Translations under genes and position numbers: made by a program
Assembly: GCA_009663005.1 (NCBI GenBank)
Contig: VIGQ01001749.1
Span: 1 to 22,518, forward strand
Origin: Actinidia chinensis
Lineage: Eukaryota > Streptophyta > Magnoliopsida > Ericales > Actinidiaceae
Length of the DNA stretch: 22,518 bases
Direction: 5' to 3'
Notes under the pieces: model-generated
Databases searched by the model: none
Told to the model about the DNA's origin: nothing
What the model saw: the letters and a program-made list of their open reading frames with translations, nothing else
In this document: positions 1 to 9,741 of the stretch, one piece after another
How positions within the stretch are numbered: the first letter of the stretch is position 1
How the letters are laid out: the number at the start of each line of letters is the position of its first letter

Positions 1-59
1 GGAAATAATTTTTTACCCAAGCACGTACCTTTATGAGAATTTTTTTGGTTGCATATTCA

Positions 60-500
60 TTTCAATAATTGGATGATGAAACCAGTTTTCTCACGCAAAA
101 CGAAGGACATGGTGACGAAACAACTTTTCTCACCTAAATACTTACTTTTTGATGAAATTTTTTCGTCACCTCTTTGTTTCAAATATTTAGATGACGAAAC
201 TAATTTCTCCCACAAAATGAATACATTGGGTGATGAACAACTTTCCTCACAAAACACTTACTTTTGTCATCTTTTAAGATGAAAAAAAAATTCTTCAATA
301 TTCGTTTCAAATAATTGGGTGCCGAAAAACAGCTTTTTTCCGAAAAATGACACACATTGGGTGACAAAATAACTTTCCAAACTCAAATAATGTATCTTGT
401 GAGAAATTTTTTTGTCACTTTTAATGTTCAAATACATTTGGTGACAAAATAAGTTTTCTCACGTATTCACACCTTTCTTTGTGAGAATTTTTTTTGGTCA
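60..500. repeat. about 120-bp subterminal tandem repeat inside the CACTA end
   Basis: Four degenerate copies begin near 60, 178, 304 and 425, spaced 118, 126 and 121 bp. Each contains, in order, a TTCAAATA-like start, a GTGACGAAA-type word, a TTTCTCAC-type word, then a GAGAATTTTTTT or GATGAAATTTTTT stretch and a GTCACC-type word. Direct and inverted versions of the short words alternate, so each unit can fold into weak hairpins. Confidence 0.6.
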
Positions 501-745
501 CCTATTGGGTTTTAAGTTACAATGAAAATGGAGGAAAAATATTAGTGACGAAAAAAAATAAATCATCACCTAAACCGTTTTTTCATCCAAGTTTAGTGAC
601 GAAATTATATTTCTCACTAATGAACAATTATAATATTTGTACTTAAAGTTTGTTTCTCTCGTAATTGATGATAAAAGAAATTTTTTCTCAACAAAATAGG
701 ACATATTTGGTGACGAATTTTACCTTATCACAGATATATTTCATA

Positions 746-758
746 TTTTGTTGTAGTG
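746..758. repeat. CACTA terminal inverted repeat (right terminus as drawn)
   Basis: The 13 bases TTTTGTTGTAGTG are the reverse complement of CACTACAACAAAA. They mark an abrupt change from GTGACGAAA-rich repeat to ordinary AT-rich flank. Confidence 0.7.
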
Positions 759-1568
759 GAACTCAGGTAACATTATTCCATCAAAGTGTTGGTCTGACAG
801 TGTTTTCAGTCATATGGCATGTGGGGTCATATGAGTATGCTAGGTGTTATTATTTATGGGGACATTTTTTGATGTTCTTACCCCTTGAAGCATATTCCTC
901 ATTCACATAATTCAAAAAGATTTTCTTAGGAACTATTTCAATTGTATCATTTTATTAGGTAATAACACAAAAGGATTGTTCGAGTTGCCTATTTTGGCAT
1001 CCCCTGTGTATTACTTCACGTTTCAATGTCGGTAAATTGCACAAGTGCCAACTACAAACCTGTATAATATTAAACTAAATCTAATTCAATGGAAGCCATT
1101 CCAAACTCCTTGGTTTGTATGAAGAGCAATTTTATTTTAAAATTGATCTATTTTGGAGGTTGCAAACTTAAAAGCCTACTACAGTATTTGGTATTTGTCA
1201 GAGTTTTATTATCAGAATCTTAGATCACCGATAAGTAAAGTTCCGCCAGTTAGTACTCATGAATTGAGTGTTTTATAAGAAAAACATTGTATACAGTCTA
1301 ACATTTGGCAAATATCACAAAGGGTTTGCTCTTAAGACTGAACTGCCAACTTCATGGTTGGAGGCACCAGTATTCCTTGTCAATTTAACTAGTGACTCTC
1401 ACTAGATTCGACGATAAATATTGCACTATTTTGATTATATACACAAATTATAGACACAAGTGTAGATTCATATATATAGCCTTCTGGGAATGATAAAACT
1501 GAAATAACAAAATGTTAAAAAAAAAACCAAAAAAAAACAAAAAATTAAAAAAAAAATTAAAAACCCCC

Positions 1569-1608
<40 letters not shown>

Positions 1609-1829
1609 AAAATACCTGAAACTTGAGAAGTTGTGAATTTGTGATATGTACAATTGATATGATTTATGAATGATATTGTATTAAATCTATTGCCATTTGG
1701 AGATTTTAAATTGTGTGATGCATAAGTCAGCTTCAGGGACTTTCTGTGTTACTGTTCCATAGATATGGTGAGGTGGTGTACTTTTACTATTGCTATCTAG
1801 CTGTAACCTTCGTATTCAATTTCTGGCAG
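759..1829 (+). other. AT-rich non-coding stretch, probable intron or upstream region of the gene at 1830
   Basis: No long open frame or recognisable domain is present. The stretch runs from the CACTA terminus to a good splice acceptor (TTCTGGCAG, ending 1829). It contains one long A-rich tract, listed separately. An upstream coding exon may lie here or beyond the CACTA element, but I cannot point to one. Confidence 0.4.
1516..1612. repeat. A-rich low-complexity tract with embedded C-run
   Basis: The tract is nearly all A, with CC, a short C6 run followed by TTTT near 1564-1573, then an uninterrupted A34 at 1574-1607. It resembles the block at 9397-9482 in composition. It could be a true homopolymer or a poorly resolved sequence segment. 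The reverse-strand Phe-rich reading frame over it (1468-1653) is an artefact. Confidence 0.85.
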
Positions 1830-1941
1830 GCTGTCAAAGATGACATTGCGAACAATCCAAATTCCAACAACCTCATTAGGACAATTTTATGCTCTCATGA
1901 AAACATGACCCAGCCATTGCAGAGCTTGGAAAGTGGGACAG
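1830..1941 (+). CDS. internal exon of an unidentified plant gene (3' end of the gene lies in this window)
   Basis: A 112-bp candidate exon is bounded by an acceptor TTCTGGCAG and a donor ACAG/GTTGTA. In phase 0 it encodes 37 residues starting AVKDDIANNPNSNNLIRT, with the later words CSHENMTQPLQS and LESGT, and leaves one base (G) over. The protein segment is hydrophilic, non-repetitive and unlike the low-complexity frames elsewhere in the window. Joining it to 3275-3319 and 3411-3430 keeps the frame open to a stop, giving a C-terminus of the form ..LESGTG-FLLMHAKEQAQDNEG-SESER. I do not recognise the family and assign no function. The following intron (1942-3274, if no exon is missed) carries the hAT MITE. 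The upstream exons are not found, and the CACTA element ending at 758 could lie in an upstream intron or 5' of the gene. Confidence 0.45.
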
Positions 1942-1969
1942 GTTGTATTTAATTATTTCACCGCATGCA

Positions 1970-1977
1970 CATGCGTG
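1970..1977. repeat. target-site duplication of hAT MITE (left copy)
   Basis: CATGCGTG here is identical to 2149-2156 immediately after the right terminus. Confidence 0.88.
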
Positions 1978-2148
1978 CAGGGACGGACCCAAATGAGAGT
2001 CCAGCTGGGCTCAGACCCTCCCCCATTAACTTTTAAAATTAAAAATTTATTTTAAAATTTTTTTTACACTTTCAGCTTCCTGAAAATATAGGATTAAATT
2101 TTTTTTACACTTTAGCCCCCTAATCGAAAAATCCTGGCTCCGCCCCTG
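1978..2148. mobile_element. hAT-type MITE, 171 bp, complete
   Basis: The termini are CAGGGACGGACCCA on the left and, read on the other strand, CAGGGGCGGAGCCA on the right: 12 of 14 positions match. The element is flanked by a perfect 8-bp direct repeat CATGCGTG at 1970-1977 and 2149-2156, the target-site duplication length of hAT transposases. Internally, a TTTTTTTTACACTTT-type sentence is repeated near 2060 and 2100. CAGGGGCGGAGCC-type termini are common among plant non-autonomous hAT elements. It is non-coding and would need a transposase supplied elsewhere. Confidence 0.88.
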
Positions 2149-2156
2149 CATGCGTG
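2149..2156. repeat. target-site duplication of hAT MITE (right copy)
   Basis: CATGCGTG, identical to 1970-1977. Confidence 0.88.
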
Positions 2157-3274
2157 TTGTTATAATTCTTCCATGTCATTAACATGGATTGAACCTTGCA
2201 CGTGTTATAAATTCCTCGGTGGTGGGTAATGTATTGGTGTATATCTGCTGGCCTAAGCATGCATTCCATATGTCTGAAGAAGCCATCATTGGGAAATTGC
2301 AAAAGAGGGGGACTCACTGGCGTAATCATTTTCATGTTGTTCCTCATTTTCATTGCTGTCGACGCTGTTCAAATCTTATTGCAAGGCAAACAAACAAAAA
2401 GTTGGCTATTAGGAAAGTAAAGAAAAACATTGAGCATCAATGAAGTCAGACTGAACAAGGACCAAGTCTGGACGAGGGCTATTTGCCATCACATAGATGT
2501 ATTCATGCAAATTGATATATTTAACCCCCACCGATTGTCAGAATTGGGACTCAGTGCTCATACTGTCATATTGGTGTTTGCAGGAAAACATATCTCTGCT
2601 CATTATTCTGATGAGTTCTCATGTTGTATTATATTTGGTCTCCTGACTTTAAATCAAGAAAGAAACAAAGTGGACGAGCACAAACTTCTAGGAAAAGTCG
2701 AATTATGGTTATATTGAAAGGAAAAGGTCTAAACAGTGGACTTTTGCTCTTAGCCAGAAAACGTTGAGTATCCCGCTCCCACTACCCAAAGTTATGAAAA
2801 ATTGACCATCATGTAATTAGAAGACTCAGCATAGGTGATGGCAGATAAAAGTGGTGATTAGAAGTAATCCATACTCAGAGACTTCCTGTTGTCAATGTGA
2901 TATACAGATAGATGGGCTTGAAGGGCTGATACGATTGAACATCTTTAACCCTGTAGGAATTGAAACACAGCAGATCAGGAAATTGAATGAACCAAAAATG
3001 GGCTTACATGGTTAAGAGATTCGTTGCAAATAGAGGCGAACAAATTCATGCCACTTAGATCCCCACTTCATATTACCCCAAGCTATGAAAAATAGGCATT
3101 GGTAAGCAATATGAAGAAATGCCTTAAATCTGTGATTAGATCATGATTGCTATCATTCATCATTCTTTTTGTTTTAAATCAAAGTCAACATCTCTAACAT
3201 TTCTGATTTCTGGAGATTAGGCTGGTTCATGTTACTCCCCCCGTTTTTTATGTTTCCATTTCCTGTCCATGCAG
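2157..3274 (+). other. probable intron remainder; no firm exon
   Basis: This is unique-looking AT-rich sequence between the MITE and the acceptor at 3274. Two modest open frames occur: 2229-2420 has a hydrophobic run (GVIIFMLFLIFIAV), and 2430-2717 is 95 codons. An acceptor-like GGTGTTTGCAG at 2572-2582 could begin an alternative last exon, because its frame is open in the required phase to 2717. None has a recognisable domain, so I treat the stretch as intron with possible missed or alternative exons. Confidence 0.35.
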
Positions 3275-3319
3275 GGTTCTTGCTGATGCACGCAAAAGAA
3301 CAGGCCCAAGATAATGAAG
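3275..3319 (+). CDS. candidate 45-bp exon of the same unidentified gene
   Basis: It follows a pyrimidine-rich acceptor (TTTCCTGTCCATGCAG) and ends at a donor AAG/GTAACT. Only one of the three frames is open (FLLMHAKEQAQDNE). That frame needs two leading bases to complete a codon, exactly what the one-base overhang of exon 1830-1941 supplies, giving Gly at the junction. It leaves one base for the next exon. The phase match is the main support; the exon is short. Confidence 0.42.
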
Positions 3320-3410
3320 GTAACTTGCTGTGCGTTCGAAAATTTTGTCTTTTCTGATGATGGTTGGCTGTAGTGGCAAAAAAAATGGTGCTTATTGTCG
3401 TTTCCCCCAG

Positions 3411-3430
3411 GTTCAGAAAGCGAAAGATGA
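3411..3430 (+). CDS. candidate terminal exon with stop codon
   Basis: The acceptor is TTTCCCCCAG ending at 3410. The intron before it is 91 bp, a common plant intron size. In the phase inherited from 3275-3319 it reads Gly (split codon), SESER and then TGA at 3428-3430. A short acidic/basic C-terminal tail is plausible but not diagnostic. The 3' UTR would follow; no clear polyadenylation site was assigned. Confidence 0.38.
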
Positions 3431-5030
3431 TCTGTACTACTAAGGAAATACGGATTAATACCAGAAGTGGCAATATGCTTAGTATGCTTAGAGCAGTACT
3501 AGTAAAAATTCTGTTTTTGTCTGTAAGCAATCCAAACATTCTCTTATTTCAGCACATAAATTATTCGATGAAACATTTCTTTGCGTCTGTTAGCTTCTTA
3601 AATTGATTCCCACTCCGTGGGATTACTCTTATTGGTGGCTCTTTAACCGCCATCAGACATCTTATAATACTGCTTTATATATTCTCATGCTAATAGTCGT
3701 CCTGATAAAAATGCCCAAGACTACTGAGCAGATTGCGCAATTTTAAGTGTGCTAATTCTATATTTTAGCATGCGTTAAAATTCTATAATGATAGACCTGC
3801 TACGACAAGCTATATTTTTTACATGATCACCTTCCACCAGGCCACATGAATCATGCGGACCTAACCAAGACCTTGTTTGTCACCGCAATTAAATAAATTC
3901 AGGATAATATAAAACACTGAAATTACAATAAGTTCTTTTTGTCACCATATGACTCGATCTTCCAAAACTCCTCCATACCATTCCCTCTTAATGACCTCTT
4001 TGGATTATTTGTAGTCACTACAGGATAGCGTAAATTAATTGAGTATTTTTTTTACATATTTGGAATGCTTTGAATTGTACTTGAATGAAATTATTTTTTA
4101 TTTTGTTTGGAAATAATACTTTATGACTTTATTAAATGGATAAATAAAAAAATAAAAAATTGCGAATATGCAATATTTGTTGGATAACAGGTCCATTCTA
4201 TGAAATTCAAGGATTAAATTTTTTATCATGAACAAATTTAGCTCGATAATATAGCCAAATCGCGTCAAATTATAGCATTAGACTAAATTGTGGGAGCTCA
4301 ATTGGGGAGCACTACCAGAGATGCTCTAAACACCTAATTATCATATCACGACAAGACGGTTGGGTCAATTGTTTTGTTCTATAAATGACGAGTTACAAAT
4401 TAACCTGTTAAAGCATAGATAATAATTGCGACCCTTTTATAGTATGGGTGAACGAAAGGATTATGTAATGGCAAGATTTCCTGACATGTCGTATTTAATG
4501 TAATTTGGGGATTTGAGTCTCAATCACAAGCATGCGGAAAGATTTTCAAGCCTTATTCATGCAACTCGTGACTAAAAAGAGATTGTAGATACCGTAGGAT
4601 GATAAGGGATTTCTAGGGACGTCGATGGAGTCGAAGGATCTCGAGAAAAAATACGGAGTTGGACAAAAAACACAGGCTCGCAAGTACTTCGCGGGATGTC
4701 GCGGACGTCGATGGCCCAAAAGACGAAGAGCTCACAAAAATACAATCTTAGCACAGATCTTCTTCAACCAAATTGAAGAAATCAAAATTCTTGGTGGAGT
4801 CAAGGCCATTAAATCCGTTTTAAAGGGATCTAAACAGTGATCAGCATAGAGACGGTAAATGTGGATACGAGCAGATTTTAGACATCAGTAAATTCATGGA
4901 ATTGATAGATTTGACGTGCGTCTTGTAAATGTCTGAAATTCAAATATAACATGAATATCTTTGTCCCGGCAAAAAGGGACACGTTGATTGTTCTCCCATT
5001 CAAGGGTTTTCACGAAAAAAGGTTGGTGTA
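3431..5030. other. AT-rich non-coding DNA between gene end and satellite array
   Basis: I see no gene here. 3960-4340 is very AT-rich. It ends near 4293-4330 in a GGGGAGCACTACCAGAGATGCTC-like phrase (shown split: GGGGAGCACTACC / AGAGATGCTC), which resembles the ends of some plant MITEs, but I cannot find a matching opposite terminus. Around 4600-4840 the DNA is richer in GC and has a basic 71-codon frame (4625-4840) and a 12-bp direct repeat GGACGTCGATGG at 4617-4628 and 4703-4714. This may be decayed transposon sequence. 4860-5030 is featureless up to the first satellite module. Confidence 0.4.
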
Positions 5031-7858
5031 TTCTGAGAATGTGATGGTTGTTTCCTAGCGGGCAACTATAGTTGCAACCACGGTGCGGCAAATCATTTTT
5101 CTTCCTCTTATTAGTTTAAAATTCGAATGCTAAGAGTGATTGAGATGTTTATGGCGGGACAACTGTACTTGCAGCCATGATTTGAGGTCCATTCTATTCT
5201 CTTTTAATTTTAAATCTCAAATGCTAAGAATGTGATTGATCAATTTCGTGATGTATCATAATTTCTCTTTTGAAGTTTGCAATAGATGTTGAGAATGGGA
5301 TTATAATTTCTTGGCAGGGCAATTATGGTTGTAGCCCACGGTTTGCAAATCCTTTCTCTTTCTTTTTCAGTTTAAAATTGAATACTAAGAATTGGAATTT
5401 GCTTGTTTCTTGGCCGGGCGCTGCTGGCTACAACCATGGTTAGTAAGTTATTTCTTTCTCTTTAATTTTAATTTCAATGCTGATAATGTGATTGATCATT
5501 TTCATGATGTTCATAATTTCTCTTGAGGTTTTAGATTAGATGTGGGTTTTTTTAATTTAAATTCATAATGTTGAGAATGTGAGGGATCATTTTCTTGATG
5601 TTTCATTAATTTGCTTCTGAATTGATATGAGATATGTGAGAATGGATTGATCTATTTCTTGGCAGGGCAAATTATAGTTGTAGCCACGGTAGGAAATCTT
5701 TCTCTTCTCTGTTCAGCTAAAATTGAATGCCAAGAAGAGTGATTGACCCGTTCTTGGCGGGGCAATGTAGTTGTAAACCAAGTTAGCAAGGCCATTTTGT
5801 TCTCTTAAATTTTAAATCTCAAAAGAATGTGAATTTATCCATTTTTGAGTTTCATTATTTCTCTTTGAGTGCATATGAGATATTAAGAATGTGATTGATC
5901 TATTTTTTGGCGAAACAAGATAGTTGCAGCCGCTGTGGGCAAATAATTTTCTCTGCCTCTTGTCAGTTTAAAATTCGAATGCCAAGAAGTGATTGGACCT
6001 ATTTCTTGGTTGGGGCAAACTGTTGTTGCAGCCCATGGTGGAAAATCCATTCGCTCTTCTCTTCTTAGTTAAAATGAATGCTAAGATGTGATTGACCCGA
6101 TTCTTGGAGGGGCAAAAACTATAGATGCAACCATGGTTAGGAAGTCCATTTTATTATTTTTTTATTTTTAAATCTACAAAGGTGAGAATATGGAGGGATC
6201 ATTTTCTTGAGGTTTCATAATTTGTCCTTCGAATTTGCCATATGAGATATGAGAAGTGAGGATCTGTTCTTGGCGGGGCAACTATAGTTGCATCCACTAT
6301 GCGGGCGTCCTTTCTCTTTCTTTTTCAGTTTAAAATTCGAATGCCAGAATTTTGACTTTTTCTTACGGGGCATCTATAGTTGCACAGCCACGGTGGCAAA
6401 TCCTCTATTTCTTTTTCAGTTTAAAGTTCGAATGCTACTAATATATTGACTGTTTCTCGGTAGAAGCAATTGTAGTAGCAGCCATGGTTAGCAAGTCCAT
6501 GTGTTTCTCTTAATTTTAAAATCTCAAATGATGATAATGTAATTGATTCATTTCGATGTTTCTTAATTTATCTTTTGAGTTGCATATGAGATGTTGAGAA
6601 TGTGATTGATTTGTTTCTGGCGCGGCAACTATAGTTCCAAACCATAGTGGGCAAATCCTTTTTCTTTCTCTTTATTTTAAAATTCACAATACTACGAATG
6701 TGATTGACCTATTTCTTGGTGGGGCAACTATAGTTGGCAGCCATGATTTGCAGATCCACATGTTTCTTTCTTGTAATTTAAATCTCAAACGTGAGAATGG
6801 GATTAATCCTTTGTTGATGTTCATAAATTCTCTTTTAGTTCGCATATTAGATGTTGAGAATGTGATTATCTATTTCCTTGCAAGGCAACTATAGTTGCCA
6901 GCCACGGTAGCAAACCTTTCTCTTTCTCTTTTTAGTTTAAAATTTGAATACTAGATTGAGTTGATTGTTTCTTGGCGTTGCAGACTGTCATTGTAGCCAT
7001 GGTAGCAAGTCCATTCTTTTCTCTTTAATTTTAAATCTCAAATGCTGATAATTTGATGACATTTCTTGATGTTTCATATTTCTATTGATTTGTGATGAGA
7101 TGTTGAGAATGTCTTTATGATGGACCCTGTTCTTGAGTTTCATAATTTCTAATTAGAGTTTGTGTATGAGATGTTCAGAAGTGATTGATTATTTCTTAGC
7201 GGGGAACTGTTGTTACAGCCACAGTGCGTAAATCATTTTTTTCTCTTCAAGTTAAAACTGAATGCTAAAAATGTGATTTACCCGATTCTGTTTATTAATT
7301 TTAAATCTAAAAATGTTGAGAAGTGAATTGACTATTTTCTTGATGTTCCATAATTGTCTTTTGAGATGCATATGAGATGTTGAGAATGTGATTGATTTGT
7401 TTCTTGGCGAAGCAACTACATTTGCAGCCACTATGGCCAATTTTTTTTTCCGTTCTCTTTCTCTTTCAGTTTAAAATTCGAATGCAAAGAATGTGATTGT
7501 CTTATTCTGACGGGCCAAATGTAGTTGCAGTCACGGTAGGCAAAATCCTTCCTCTTTCTCTTATCATTTAAAATTCCAATGCTAGAATTAGGTTCACCCG
7601 TTCATGGAGGGGCACTATAGTTGCAAAAAACCAGAGTTACCAAAGTCCATTCTCTTTCTCTTTTAATTTAAATCTCAAATGCATGAGAATATGATTGACC
7701 CCTTTGTTGATGTTACAAAATTTCTCTTTGAGTCGGCATATGAGATGTTCAGAATATGATTGATTTGTTTCTTGGCGGGGGCACTATAGTTTAGCCATGG
7801 TGGGCCAATCATTTCTCTCTGCTAGTTTAAAATTAGAAGGTCGATTTTATTGATCTAT
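5031..7858 (+). repeat. satellite array, segment 1 (trimeric A-B-C unit, about 264 bp)
   Basis: The array starts at TTCTGAGAATGTGATGG. Every module opens with a GAGAATGTGATTGA word. Module A follows with TTTCTTGGCGGGGC, the dyad AACTATAGTT, a GCAGCCACGGTGGGCAAATC word, a TTTCTCTTTCTCTTCTCAG tract and TTTAAAATTCGAATGCTA. Module B follows with CTTGGCGGGGC, AACTGTAGTT, GCAGCCATGGTTAGCAAGTC, a CT tract and TTTAATTTTAAATCTCAAATG. Module C follows with TTTTCTTGATGTTTCATAAT, then TTTGAGTTCGCATATGAGATG, and lacks the dyad. CATATGAGATG landmarks fall near 5868, 6240, 6585, 6842, 7088, 7163, 7368 and 7738. Typical spacing is 245-260 bp, but intervals of about 345-372 bp carry an extra 98-bp module and the roughly 75-bp interval at 7088-7163 is a doubled C module. 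Confidence 0.93.
5062..5075. other. 14-bp perfect dyad in satellite module A (first intact copy)
   Basis: GCAACTATAGTTGC equals its own reverse complement. Further intact copies are at 6278-6291, 6885-6898, 11678-11691, 11782-11795, 12207-12220 and 14629-14642. Many other modules have it with one base lost or changed. In B modules the centre reads CTGTAG (for example 11249-11262, 20126-20139). Whether a protein binds it is unknown. Confidence 0.85.
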
Positions 7859-7980
7859 GGGGGGGGGAGGGAAAAAGAGGTGGAAGAAATGGGGAGCACA
7901 GAAGCGAGAGATAGGCTTCGCAGGTTAGTTCAAATGCGATATTTTTTTTGTTTTGTTGCCAAAAAGGTAATTACAAGTTT
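7859..7980. other. 120-bp unrelated insert in the satellite
   Basis: The module A/B sequence stops after GATTTTATTGATCTAT. A G9 run, purine-rich DNA (GGAAGAAATGGGGAGCACAG) and a T-rich end follow, and module B resumes around CTGGCATCGGCACATTGAG at 7981. The insert matches no other part of the window. No terminal repeats are seen. It could be a small insertion, a deletion scar of a larger element or an assembly patch. Confidence 0.6.
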
Positions 7981-9396
7981 CTGGCATCGGCACATTGAGT
8001 TGCATCCATGGTAGCAAGTCCATTCTTTTCTGTTTAATTTTACATCTCAAAAGCTGAGAATGTGATTGACCCTGTTTCTTTGATATTTCATAATATTTCT
8101 CATTAGAGTTGTGTTGAGATGTGAGAATTCTTGACAGGGCAACTTTAATTGCAGCCACGGTGGGCAAATCCTTCCTCTTTCCTTTTTCAGTTAAAATTCG
8201 ATGCTAAGGAATATTATTGAATTTTTTTTTGGTAGGGACAACTGTAGTAGAAGTCACGGTTAGCAAGTCCATTCAATTTCTTTAATTCAAATCTCAAATG
8301 GATGATAATGTAATTGACCATTTTCTTATGTTTCTTAATTTCTCTTTTGAGGTTGCTATGAGAGGTTGAGCAATGTGATTGATCTGTTTCTTGGCGGGAA
8401 ACATAGTTGCAACCACGGATGGGCAAATCATTTTTATTTTCTTTTAGTTTAAAATTTCAAATTCTAAGAAGTGATTGACCTATTTCTTGGCGGGGGGCAA
8501 CTGTAGTATAGCCATGATTACAGATCCATTTGTTTCTCTTTTAATTTGAAAACTCAATGTGGAATGGGTGATCCTTTTTTTGAGTTTTATAATTTCTCTT
8601 TTGAGTTCGCATATTAGATGTTGAGCATATGATTATTATTTCTGCAAGGCAACTAGTTGACAGCCCACGGTGGCAATCCTTTCTCTTTTCCTTTAAGGTT
8701 AAAATTCGAATGTTAAGAATGAGTTTTGACTTGTTCTTGGCGGGGCAAGCTGTCATGCAGCCATGGTTAAAAAGTCATTTTCTTTCTCTTAATTTTAAAT
8801 CTCAAATGTTGATAATGTGATTGATCATTTTCTATGTTCATAATTTCTCTTGATTTGCTGATGAGATGTTGGAATGGATTGATCTGTTTCTTGGGAGGGC
8901 AACTATAGTTGTAGCCCCAGTGGGCACATCCTTTCTCTTTCTCTTTCTTTTTTTAGTTCAAAATTGAATGCCAAAAATGTAATTTACCTATTTCTTAGCG
9001 GGGCATGTAGTGTAGCCATGGTTAGCAAGTCCATTCTATTTTATTTAATTTAAAAATCGAAGCTGAGAATGTGATCTGACCATATTCTTGATGTGTCATA
9101 ATTCTCATTAGAATTCTATGTATGGAGATGTTGAGAATGTGATTAATATGTTTACAGGCCGGGGTAACATGTTGTGAAGCCATGGTTAGAAGTCCATCTC
9201 TTTCGTCTTTAATTTCGTAAATCTCAAATGCTGAGAATGTGGTTTATCCTTTCTTGATAGTTCATGTAATTTCTCTTGGAGTTTTGCCATATGAGATAGC
9301 GAGAATGGATGATCTGTTTCTGGCGGGGCAATGTAGTTGGAGTCACGGTGGGCAATTCCTTTCTCTTCTCTGTAGTTTTTAAATTCAAAATGTAAG
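7981..9396 (+). repeat. satellite array, segment 2
   Basis: The same A-B-C unit continues, with C-to-A landmarks near 8113, 8353, 8610, 8860, 9120 and 9290 (mostly 240-260 bp apart, the last only about 170 bp, implying a lost module). It is interrupted at 9397 within the TTCGAATGCTAAG/AATG stretch at the A-B boundary. Confidence 0.92.
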
Positions 9397-9425
9397 AAAA
9401 AAAAAAAAAAAACCCACCCCAAAAG

Positions 9426-9482
<57 letters not shown>
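9397..9482. repeat. poly-A/C block interrupting the satellite
   Basis: The block reads A16, then CCCACCCC, AAAAG, then an uninterrupted A56 (9426-9481) and G. It sits between ATGTAAG and AATGAATGAGATGACCC, the same point in the satellite unit where both Tourist-like MITE copies are inserted. It may be the remnant of an insertion with a poly-A tail, or a badly resolved homopolymer. Phe-rich frames on the reverse strand across it are artefacts. Confidence 0.85.
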
Positions 9483-9483
<1 letters not shown>

Positions 9484-9741
9484 AAATGAATGAGATGACC
9501 CATGTATGGCAGTGGCAACTAAGTTACAGTTCATTGGTACAACTCCTTTCTCTTTTTCTTTAATTTTAAATCTGAAATGCACAAAGAATGCGATTGATTT
9601 CTTTATTGATGTTTCATATTTCTTTTGAGCGCATATGAGATGTTGAGAATGTGACGTCTTTTTCTTGGCGAGGAAACTATAGTTGCAGCAAAGTGGGCAA
9701 ATCATTTTTCTTTGTCTTATCAGTATTAATCGAATTACTAA
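9483..9741 (+). repeat. satellite array, segment 3
   Basis: About one unit: a B module (GATGACCCATG.., GGTACAACTCC), a C module with GCGCATATGAGATGTTGAG at about 9618, and an A module ending CGAATTACTAA at the MITE insertion point. Confidence 0.88.

Larger units (their letters stand above)
1..758. mobile_element. CACTA (En/Spm-like) transposon, one end with subterminal repeats; other end outside window
   Basis: The block ends at 746-758 in TTTTGTTGTAGTG, which reads CACTACAACAAAA on the other strand, a typical plant CACTA terminal inverted repeat. Inside it, short GTGACGAAA / TTTCGTCAC and GTGAGAA / TTCTCAC words recur in both orientations, as expected for CACTA subterminal transposase-binding repeats. 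They are organised in a larger tandem unit of about 120 bp: the TTCAAATAATTGG-like landmark recurs near 60, 178, 304 and 425. No transposase coding is visible in this end. The 3-bp target duplication cannot be tested because only one end is present; the bases after the terminus are GAA. The family call comes from the terminus plus repeat style; the existence of the other end is inferred. Confidence 0.72.

Noticed and set aside
2229..2420. Frame with a possible membrane segment (GVIIFMLFLIFIAV)
   Set aside because: There is one hydrophobic run only, no convincing splice acceptor in the right phase, and the overlapping frame is also open.
2583..2717. Alternative last exon after the acceptor-like GGTGTTTGCAG
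   Set aside because: The phase would fit exon 1830-1941, but the translation (KHISAHYSDEFSC..) is not distinctive. The 3275-3430 pair has better splice sites and a short, typical intron. Transcripts would decide.
3174..3539. Reverse-strand 121-codon frame with a hydrophobic start
   Set aside because: It lies antisense to the exon candidates at 3275-3430, has no recognisable domain and lacks splice or promoter support.
4016..4022. CACTACA at 4016 as a second CACTA terminus
   Set aside because: It sits inside a small palindrome (TGTAGTCACTACA) and no GTGACGAAA-type subterminal repeats or partner end follow.
3960..4330. Complete MITE ending in an AGAGATGCTC-type terminus
   Set aside because: Only one plausible end is seen; no inverted partner or target duplication was found, so it is described as AT-rich DNA only.
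4625..4840. Basic 71-codon frame starting MESKDLEKKYGVG
   Set aside because: No known domain. It lies in a stretch with a 12-bp direct repeat and probable transposon-derived DNA; composition alone does not support a gene.
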